A stretch of DNA of 38,464 bases from the NCBI GenBank assembly GCA_019233055.1, contig JAFAMV010000099.1, positions 1 through 38,464 on the forward strand, given 5' to 3'. The notes under the pieces were generated by a model. It did no database searches. It had not been told where the DNA came from and was given only the letters and a program-made list of their open reading frames with translations. Positions 1-7,800 of this stretch are shown here, piece by piece. The position numbers and the translations under genes are program-made. The stretch is from Curvibacter sp. (GTDB taxonomy: Bacteria; Pseudomonadota; Gammaproteobacteria; Burkholderiales; Burkholderiaceae_C). Within the stretch, counting starts at the first letter, position 1. Each line of letters starts with the position of its first letter.

Positions 1-230
1 CCTCCTGCTCCGGCATCGCTGGCACCGGCCCGACGGACCTCCAGGCCAACCCCAGTGCCGCCATCACCTTCCTGGGCGTCGGGGGCAGCAGCACCATCGC
101 ATTGAGCCTTTTCGGCATACAGAACCCGCCGACCATCCCATCCATCCCCACACTGCGCCCCGAGGGACTGGCATTGACGGCCTTGCTGCTGGGATGCCTC
201 CGCCTTGGGCGCAGACGCCGCCGGAACTGA
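1..230 (+). CDS. C-terminal fragment of an IPTL-CTERM sorted exported protein (5' end outside window)
   Basis: Only the last 75 codons are visible, read in the frame that starts at base 3 and ends with TGA at 228-230. The end has the layout of an IPTL-CTERM sorting signal: the motif IPSIPTL, a short hydrophobic helix (LALTALLLGCL) and an arginine cluster (GRRRRN). Proteins of this type are known to be exported and then handled at the inner membrane by an exosortase-like enzyme (XrtH). The part before the signal (SCSGIAGTGPTDL and onward) aligns well with the tail of the cysteine repeats in the next gene, for example SCVGTAGHGPSDI, so the two neighbours look like relatives. The function of the mature protein cannot be judged from this fragment. 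Confidence 0.8.
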   Translation, partial: SCSGIAGTGPTDLQANPSAAITFLGVGGSSTIALSLFGIQNPPTIPSIPTLRPEGLALTALLLGCLRLGRRRRRN

Positions 231-231
231 A

Positions 232-249
232 CCCGCCGCCCTCGGCGGG
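232..249. other. GC-rich hairpin after the IPTL-CTERM fragment
   Basis: CCCGCCG (232-238) and CGGCGGG (243-249) form a perfect 7-bp stem with a CCCT loop directly after the stop codon. No T-run follows, so it is at most a weak or Rho-assisted transcript end. Confidence 0.4.
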
Positions 250-321
250 AAGGGCCGAGCCCCAGATACATTCAGCCTTGCAGTTTGCAAAACGCCACAA
301 TAAATAACAAATGAATCATTT

Positions 322-335
322 ATTTTGATCAAAAT
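322..335. promoter_or_regulatory. 14-bp AT-rich perfect palindrome upstream of the propeller gene
   Basis: ATTTTGATCAAAAT is a perfect palindrome in an unusually AT-rich stretch (about 297-358) within otherwise very GC-rich DNA, 33 bases before the start codon of the propeller gene. Its position fits an operator or promoter element. It does not match the FNR box, which needs four bases between TTGAT and ATCAA. The regulator is unknown. Confidence 0.35.
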
Positions 336-367
336 GATCCATCCTCACGGATATTGATGAAATCAGG

Positions 368-2563
368 ATGGATCCTTCGCCCTCTCAGCCCTGGCCCACG
401 GCAGGCGCTGCCCCCCCTCTTGCCCCGATCCTCAAGCGCTTTCCGCGCTGGGGGCGCCATCTTGCCTGGGCGCTGTCTGCCGTCTTCCTGGCGATCGACG
501 CGGCGCCGAAAGCCCATGCGCAGATCACCCCCGTCATCCGCTACCCGGTGGCCGCCGGCGTGGTGCCCCTGCAGATCGTGGCCGGCCCCGATCAGCACAT
601 GTGGTACAGCGAACGCACGACCTCCCCTGCCCAATCCGGCGTGGTCCGTCTGAACCTCGACGGCACCCTGTCTGAACAGCACCGCCTCAGCCCTTGGGCC
701 GTCCCGACCTCACTCGGTGCAGGGCCGGACGGCAATGTCTGGGCGTCCCCCTGGGGCGACACCATCACCCGCATCCAGCCGGACGGGGGCCTGACCACGT
801 TCACTGCCCCCGCCAGCCTCGGCAGCTACTCCTCCGGCATCGCTGCCGGCCCTGACGGCCATGTCTGGATGGTGATGCGCAACGGCCTGGCCCGGATCAC
901 CCCCGACGGCACGGTCACCGCCGTGCCCATCGACGCAGGAAACCCCGCCCTCGGGCTGGCGGGCGCAGTCGTGACCGGCCCCGACGGCCATCTGTGGGTC
1001 GGCAGCACCTTTCCCATGTACCGCCTCTACCGCGTGGATGCGGCCACCGGCGCCTACCAGACCTACGACTACAGCGCCATCGAGTACACGGGCATTTCCA
1101 GCCTGGCGGCCGGCCCCGACGGGCAGGTCTGGTTCATCCCGACCGGCAGCCAGATCATCGGCAAGATCGATCCCGCAACCGGGCAGATCACCACCTACAG
1201 GAACCAGAGCGCCTGGGTGAATTCGATCACTGCCGGCCCCGACGGCAATATGTGGTACGTGACCGGCTCCTACTGGGGCAGCAGCGTCATCGGTCGCATC
1301 ACCCCGGACGGCCAGGCCGTCGAATACCCCCTGCCACCGAACACCAAGGCCTCCAGCATCACGACAGGTCCGGACGGCAAGCTCTGGTACCTGGAAACCG
1401 TCGAATATCCCGGTGGGGCGGGTCTGTCTTACAACGTCGCCACCTTTGGCATCCCTGTGACGGTGCGCAGCACGGGAACCGGCGTCGGTGGTTCGATCAC
1501 GCCAGCCGTCCAGGGGAGCCGCATCGGTGCGACCGCCCAACTGAGCCTGGCGTTGGAACCCGGCGCCCTGATCGACTCGCTGCAGGCCGACCGATGCGGC
1601 CCGCTCATCACCGATGCCTCCGGCACCCTCAGCACCGCAACGCTCACCAGCGACTGCCAGGTCAGTGCCCGCTTCACGGTGCCCCAATGCGATGCCACCC
1701 CCACAGAGGGCTTTGCAGACACGCTCTTCAGCTATTCATGCACCGGTCTGCCCAGGCTCGGCCAGTTGTCACTCGATGGCGGCCGCTGCGAGCCGGTCGC
1801 CGACGGGCAGGCGAGTTGCAGCGCCACGCTGGGGGCCTCCGACGGCACGCTCGGCATCAGCGACGGGTACGGCAACCAGCTGACCATGGCCTCGTCGCTG
1901 ACCCTGCTGTCGCCCGCTGCCTGCAACGCAAGCCCGGCAACGGCCTTTGCCGGCACGCAAATTGTGTTGATTTGCAACGGCCTGCCCCCCGGAGCCCGGC
2001 TGGATGTCCAGGGCGCCGCCTGTGATCCGCCCGACGACGCCGGCACGCTGACCTGCCGAGGCACGCTGGGCAGCGATGCGGCCGCCCTGGGCGACAACCC
2101 CCAGGCCGTCACCCGGCTGGCAGACGGCAGCAGCGCAGCCACCCTTGTCACCTTGAACACGTTGGCCGTCCCGCCATGCCTGGCCTCTCCCAACCCGGTG
2201 CGCAGTGGCGAGCCGGTCCGCATCCAATGCCCCACGGCACCGGCAGGCAGTGTGGTGCAGGTCCTGGGTGCCCGTTGCCAAGAGGTCAAGCGCTCCGGGA
2301 CATCCTGCGTCGGGACCGCCGGCCACGGCCCCTCCGACATCGGACCCGACCCTGCCGTCAGGATCCTTTACGCGGGCGGCCAGGCCACCGGCCAGGTGGC
2401 ACTGACCATCGACAAAATGCTGGAACCCGAGACACCGGGCACCGACCCGGGCGCACCACCCGACGGCAGCCTGCAGGCGATCCCGGCCCTGCACCCCGCC
2501 GCCCTGGTGCTGCTGGCGCTCGGTCTGGGCGGCCTCTTCAGGCTAGGACGCCGCCCCGCCTGA
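368..2563 (+). CDS. Exported seven-bladed propeller (Vgb/streptogramin-lyase-like) protein with cysteine repeats and IPTL-CTERM-type signal
   Basis: 731 aa. Residues 1-51 form a long signal peptide (hydrophobic core about 32-44, likely cleavage after AHA51). Residues 72-345 hold seven copies of an (A/T)GPDGxxW motif, the blade signature of the virginiamycin B lyase propeller family. Residues 362-439 resemble the InlB-like bacterial repeat often found in IPTL-CTERM proteins. Three tandem repeats follow with cysteines at 441/458/474/484, 519/536/552/563 and 604/621/637/647 (spacing C-x16-C-x15-C-x9/10-C). Residues 705-731 (IPALHP, hydrophobic helix, RLGRR) form a variant IPTL-CTERM signal. The catalytic His/Glu set of true streptogramin lyase is not evident, so I read it as a binding or structural surface protein. 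The start has a poor ribosome site and may be slightly off. The 3' end overlaps convergent pbpC by 21 bp. Confidence 0.85.
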   Translation: MDPSPSQPWPTAGAAPPLAPILKRFPRWGRHLAWALSAVFLAIDAAPKAHAQITPVIRYPVAAGVVPLQIVAGPDQHMWYSERTTSPAQSGVVRLNLDGTLSEQHRLSPWAVPTSLGAGPDGNVWASPWGDTITRIQPDGGLTTFTAPASLGSYSSGIAAGPDGHVWMVMRNGLARITPDGTVTAVPIDAGNPALGLAGAVVTGPDGHLWVGSTFPMYRLYRVDAATGAYQTYDYSAIEYTGISSLAAGPDGQVWFIPTGSQIIGKIDPATGQITTYRNQSAWVNSITAGPDGNMWYVTGSYWGSSVIGRITPDGQAVEYPLPPNTKASSITTGPDGKLWYLETVEYPGGAGLSYNVATFGIPVTVRSTGTGVGGSITPAVQGSRIGATAQLSLALEPGALIDSLQADRCGPLITDASGTLSTATLTSDCQVSARFTVPQCDATPTEGFADTLFSYSCTGLPRLGQLSLDGGRCEPVADGQASCSATLGASDGTLGISDGYGNQLTMASSLTLLSPAACNASPATAFAGTQIVLICNGLPPGARLDVQGAACDPPDDAGTLTCRGTLGSDAAALGDNPQAVTRLADGSSAATLVTLNTLAVPPCLASPNPVRSGEPVRIQCPTAPAGSVVQVLGARCQEVKRSGTSCVGTAGHGPSDIGPDPAVRILYAGGQATGQVALTIDKMLEPETPGTDPGAPPDGSLQAIPALHPAALVLLALGLGGLFRLGRRPA

Positions 2564-4831
2564 TCCGGTGGCCGGCTGACGCGCGACCGACCGCACCCCT
2601 GCCCCCCGGACCTCGAAACGGACCTCGTCGAGCACCTCGCCCTGGGCATTGCACAGGCGCATCTGGTGCCGCCCCGGCCAAGGCAGCCACGACCACTGCG
2701 CCCCCCGGGCCACCTCGCGACCGTCCAATTGCCAGCGCAGGCCGGTCTGGGCCGCCTCGGGCGGCGACATGGCGCCGGCCCGGAACTGCAGGCGCTGGCT
2801 GCGCGGCGGAATGTCGGGGTCCAGGGCCAGCACCGTGCCGGCAGCGGGTTCGGCGATGCGGGCCGCCGCCACCTTCAGGCCCGCCAGCGCGCCGCCTCGC
2901 CCGACCGCCGACGGGCGGCCCTCTGCGGACTCGCGCAGGCCGAACTGGCGCTGCCCGGTGCCGGCCAGGAACCACTCGCGGCGTGGCGCCTCGATCCAGG
3001 CCCCGGCGGCCGATCCGGCGCCCGGGGGCGGATCGAAGCGCACCGCCTGGGCCTGCAGCCCGGGCGGCGGCGGGGCCTGCCGGCTGGGCAGGCGGGCATG
3101 CAGAAAGCCCATGAGCTCGGCCCACACCGGCGCGGCACCCGAGGTGCCGCTGACCTCGTGCATGGGCTGCCCGCTGGCATTGCCCACCCAGACCCCCACG
3201 GTGTAGCGCTGCGACCAGCCGACGGCCCAGTTGTCGCGCATGTCCTTGCTGGTGCCGGTCTTGACCGCAGTCCAGAAGCGGGTGGCCAGCACGCTGTCGG
3301 TGCCGAAGGTGCGGGCCCGGGCATTGGCATCGCTGAGGATGTCGCCCACCAGCCAGGCGGCGGCAGGATCGAACACGGGCTGACCGGCCTTCGCCGGGGT
3401 CCCCAATCGCATCTGCACCTCGCTGTAGCGTCCGCCATTGGCCAGGGTGCGGTAGGCATTGGTCAAGCTCAGCAGCGACACCTCGGGACTGCCCAGGGCC
3501 AGGCTGTAACCGTAGTAGTCGCCGGTTTCACGCAGCGGCAGGCCGACTGCCTGGAGCTGGCGCTGCAGCGCATCGGGCGAAACCATGACCAGGGTGCGCA
3601 CCGCCGGCACATTGAGCGAGGCGGCCAGCGCGGTGCGTGCCGAGACCCAGCCCTTGAAGTGGTGGTCGTAGTTCTGCGGAATGTAGAGCCCGCCCGCCGT
3701 GGGGATGTGGGTGGGCGAATCCTCGATCAGCGAGGCCGCTGTGAGACGCCGCTCGGCCAGGGCCTCGCCGTAGAGAAAGGGCTTGAGGGTGGAGCCCGCC
3801 TGCCGCCGCGCCAGCACGCCGTCGACCTCGCCGGCCCGGCTCAGCGCCCCGGATGAGCCGACCCAGGCCAGCACCTCGCCGCTGGCGTTGTCGAGCACCA
3901 GCACCGCCCCGTCCTCGACATGGCGCCCCGACAGTTCACGCAGATGGCGTTGCAGCGTCTGCACCGCGAAACGCTGCAGCGGCGCGCTGACCGTGCTGCG
4001 CAGCTGGGCCAGGCCGCGCCCGCCGGCCGCCTGCTGGCGCAGCACCTGGCGCGCCCAATGCGGGGCGTCGCCCCGGCTGCTGTCCAGGGCGCGGCGCTGC
4101 AGGGCGCCGCTGACCTGCAGGCCCAGGGCATCGCAGTCCGGACGGGCCGGCTTCTGCAGCTCGGCCAGCACGCCACAGGCCCGGCGCGCCACCTGGGCCT
4201 CGCGGGCATTCGGGGCACGCAGCAGGGCCACCGCGATCGCGGCCTCGGACTCGTCCAGGCCCTGGGGCGCCTTGCCGAACAGGGTCTGCGACAGCGCATC
4301 GACCCCCACCAGCTCGCCGCGGAAGGGCACCAGGTTCAGATAGGCCTCGAGGATCTGGTCCTTGCGCCAGCGCCGGTCCAGCACCTGGGCGGCCACGCCC
4401 TGGCCCAGCTTCTGGGCCAGGCTGCGCCCGCCCGAGGCCTGGCGCCAGTCCTCGTCGAGCAGGCCGGCGAGTTGCATGGTCAGGGTGGAGGCGCCGCGCG
4501 TGCGGGTGGCCCAGAGATTGCCCCAGGCCGCCGCGCTCACCGCCTGCCAGTCGACGCCACTGTGCTCATAGAAGCGCCGGTCTTCGCTGAGCACCAGGGC
4601 GCGGCGCAGCGCCGGCGACACATCGGCCAGCGCGATCCAGCCGCCCCGGCGCACCGTGGCATCGGTGCGCAGCGTCTGCAGCCACTCGCCCTGGCGGTCC
4701 AATACCTGGGTGTCGCTGGGGCGCCAGGCGCCGCGCACCGCCTCGAAGTCGGGCAGGGCCCAGGCCGGCGTCAATGACAGCGCCAGTCCGAGGACGGGCA
4801 GGGTCCGGCGCCAGCGCGGCCAGGCGCTCAT
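2543..4831 (-). CDS. pbpC: Penicillin-binding protein 1C (bifunctional transglycosylase/transpeptidase)
   Basis: 762 aa, close to the usual PBP1C length. It polymerises and cross-links peptidoglycan in the periplasm, anchored by an N-terminal hydrophobic segment (about 10-25). The GT51 glycosyltransferase domain shows the catalytic Glu83 in SEDRRFYEH, RGASTLTMQ (112-120) and KDQILEAYLN (157-166). The transpeptidase domain has all three motifs: S347-T-L-K350, S405-L-N407 and K524-T-G526. The last roughly 90 residues fit the PBP1C-specific C-terminal domain. Its ATG overlaps the stop of the alpha-2-macroglobulin gene by 4 bp (ATGA), so the two are probably co-translated, as the E. coli homologues are also neighbours. 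PBP1C is thought to repair wall damage while the macroglobulin traps invading proteases. Confidence 0.95.
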   Translation of the reverse strand: MSAWPRWRRTLPVLGLALSLTPAWALPDFEAVRGAWRPSDTQVLDRQGEWLQTLRTDATVRRGGWIALADVSPALRRALVLSEDRRFYEHSGVDWQAVSAAAWGNLWATRTRGASTLTMQLAGLLDEDWRQASGGRSLAQKLGQGVAAQVLDRRWRKDQILEAYLNLVPFRGELVGVDALSQTLFGKAPQGLDESEAAIAVALLRAPNAREAQVARRACGVLAELQKPARPDCDALGLQVSGALQRRALDSSRGDAPHWARQVLRQQAAGGRGLAQLRSTVSAPLQRFAVQTLQRHLRELSGRHVEDGAVLVLDNASGEVLAWVGSSGALSRAGEVDGVLARRQAGSTLKPFLYGEALAERRLTAASLIEDSPTHIPTAGGLYIPQNYDHHFKGWVSARTALAASLNVPAVRTLVMVSPDALQRQLQAVGLPLRETGDYYGYSLALGSPEVSLLSLTNAYRTLANGGRYSEVQMRLGTPAKAGQPVFDPAAAWLVGDILSDANARARTFGTDSVLATRFWTAVKTGTSKDMRDNWAVGWSQRYTVGVWVGNASGQPMHEVSGTSGAAPVWAELMGFLHARLPSRQAPPPPGLQAQAVRFDPPPGAGSAAGAWIEAPRREWFLAGTGQRQFGLRESAEGRPSAVGRGGALAGLKVAAARIAEPAAGTVLALDPDIPPRSQRLQFRAGAMSPPEAAQTGLRWQLDGREVARGAQWSWLPWPGRHQMRLCNAQGEVLDEVRFEVRGAGVRSVARQPATGSGGAAS

Positions 4832-7800
4832 GGCGCGGCTTCCACCTTGACCCGGGCGTTCGGCGCCTCGCCGAACATCTCGGGCACATAGAGGGCTTCG
4901 ACCCGGCTCGGCGGCAGGGCAAAGTCGCCCACATTGTTGAGGCGCAGCGTGTACTCCATCTTCATCGGGCCCCGGGGCAGGTATTCGTAATAGCTGCGGA
5001 AGGCCTCGAAGCTGCGCTCCTCGAAGGCCGGCCAGGCCCAGCCCTCACGCTTCTCGCCCTGGGTGGCGATCTCGGAGTCACGGCCCAGGCCGCTGCCCAG
5101 GATGGTCGCGCCCGCCGGCACCGGATCGGTGATGGCCACCCAGGTCATGTCGGCACTGGCCTCGACCTCCAGGCTGATGCGCAGCACATCGCCGCGCGAA
5201 TAGCGGCCCTTGACCGCCTGTTCCAGCGGTGTGATGGTCTTGCGGATCTGGTAGCCAGCGCTGAAGGGGGCCTTGAGTTCGACCGCCGCCAGCGACTGCA
5301 GGGTGGCCCACGGGTGGCCGTTGCCCTGGTGCTGGACCGTCACCGTGCCCTTGCCGGCCCCGGCCGGCCAGGGCAGGACCAGGCTGTTGTTGCGCAGTTG
5401 GCCGGCGGCGGCCGGCGCGCCGAACCAGGTGGTCTGGTGGGCCACGCCTGCGGCGTCGCCGGGCTGGATGCGCTGCACCTTGGCCCAGTCGATGCTGGCC
5501 GAGGCCTCGCCGAGGCCGGCGCGGGTGAGGCCGGTGACGGGCGTGGACTCGAAGCGGGCCGAGAACTTCTCCAGCGCCAGACCGCCCCACAGATTGGCGG
5601 TGGTGGTGTGCCAGGCGCCGTTCTGCTGCCGGGCGATGAAGCCATTGGCCAGGCGGGGCAGATCCTCCTTCCAGGCCGGGTCGTCCATGACCGCCAGCAT
5701 CAGGCGGGCGGCGTTGGCGTCCCCGTTCTGCATGAGCCACCACCAGTAGTCGTCCTGCTCGGTGCTGAAGACCAGACGCGTGCCCTGGTAGGACAGGCGC
5801 GCACGCAGCACCTGGCTGGCCTCGGCCAGGCGCTGTTCGCGCTGCGCAATGTCCGGCACCCGGCGCAGGATGTTGATCCAGTCGATCACGGTGTGGGTGG
5901 GCCACTGGTTGGGCGCCACCGTGATGCTGCCGAGCATGCGGCCCTGGGCCTTGCCATAGCGCGACAGGGCCTCGAGCGCACCGATCTTGCGCATGTCCAG
6001 GTCCTTGCGCGGGCTCCAGACGCTGCGGCTGATACGACCTTCGACAAAGGCGATCAGGCCGCGCTCCATCGGCGCCCGGACCTCGTCGGACAGGGCGAAG
6101 CCGGGGTTCAGGGCCGAGGCCTCGTGGGTGGCCGACAGCAGGTAGGCGGTGAGCACGTCGCTGCCATGGTTGCTGTCGCCGGCGCGCGGCGGGAAGTAGT
6201 TGGCCAGGCCGTCGCCATCGAGGTAGCTGGGGATCTGCGCGACCACGGTCTGCCACAGCTTGGCATCGCGCAGGCCCACGGCCTTGCTGGTCTTCTGCTC
6301 GAGGCAGGCGAAGGGGTAGTGGCTGAACCAGTCGCGCACCCCGGGCAGGCCTTCGGCCAGGCGGGGCTGCAGCGAGAGCTTCAGGCCGCCACGGCCTGGC
6401 ACGGCGTCGGCGGGCGGGGCCACCTCCAGGCTGAAAGGGCCGTCGAGCTGGGTCAGGGTGGCCTGCTGCACCTTCAGGGGCAGCGCCGGGATCAGGCGCT
6501 GGCTGGCCTTGAGGGCATCGCGGGCGCCGCCGAGGCTGTCGCGGGCCTCGATCTCCCACAGCAGGGCCTCGGCCCGGGTCTGGGCCAACTGGGCCGGGGC
6601 GCTCACGCTCCAGGCCAGTTCGCGGGCCTCGCCCGCGGGCAGCTCGACGGTCTGGGTCGGCAGGTCCAGCAGGGTGGCGCGGGCCTTGACCTCGACCTTC
6701 ATCGGCCGGGCGGTGGTGTTGCGCAGGGTGAACTGGGCCCGGAACTGGTCGTTCTCGCGCACCAGCAGGGGCAGGCCGCTGAGAATCTGCAGGTCCTGCG
6801 TGACCCGCAGTTCAGTCTGCCCGGTTCCGAACTGGCCGGTGCCCGCGTCGGCCACCGCCACCACCTGGAAGGTGGTCAGGGCGTCATTGAGCGGCACGGT
6901 CAGCGTGGCCTGTCCCTGGGCATCCAGGGCTACGTTCGGCTTCCACAGCAGCAGGGTGTCGAGCAGTTCGCGGGTGCTGCTGTGGCCGCCGCCGCCACCG
7001 GCCGGCACGGCCTTGAGGCCGTAGTGCCGGCGGCCGATGATCTCCATCTGGGCCGTCGCGGTCTCGACCCCCCAGGCGCGCCGCTGTAGCATCGCATCGA
7101 GCAGGTTCCAACTGCTGTTGGGCATCAGCTCGAGCAGGGCCTGATCGACCGCCGCGACCGCCACCTCGGCATGGGCCGCGGGCTGGCCGTTCGGCAGGGT
7201 GGCCCGGATGCGGACCTGGGCCTGGCCGCGCACCGGGTAGCTTTGCTTGTCGGCGCTGACCTGGACCTCGATGCGGTGCGCCGCCGTGCCCACGCGCAGC
7301 TCGGCCAGGCCGAGGCGGAAGGCCGGCTTGCTGAGGTCCACCAGGGCCGAAGGCGCCACATACTCGCGCCCTTCCACCCAGAAGGCCCGCCACCATTCGC
7401 GCGGGGCCTTGTAGCCCCAGGTGAAGAAGCTGTACCAGGGCACCTCGCGCAGGCGCCCTCGCAGGGCCAGCACGCTGACATAGACATTGGGGCCCCAGCC
7501 GTCCTGGATCTTGAGGTGGACCGTGGGGTCTTCGCCATTGAGCTGCACCACCTCGGAGTGCAGGATGCCCTCGCGCTCGACCGACACCAGGGCGGTGGCG
7601 AAGCGGAAGGGCATGCGCACCTGCAGGTGCGCGGTCTCGCCGGGCTGGTAGGCCTTCTTCTCGGGCAGCACATCGATGCGGTCGTGGTTCTCGCCGCCGA
7701 ACCACAGCTCGCCCTGGCGCGTGATCCAGACCGAGGCGGCGGCCTGCGCGGTCTGGCCCTGCGCGTCCTTGGCATTGACCACCAGCTCGACCTCGCCGGC

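Noticed and set aside
322..335. Possible FNR/ANR box
   Set aside because: The half-sites TTGAT and ATCAA overlap directly instead of being separated by four bases.
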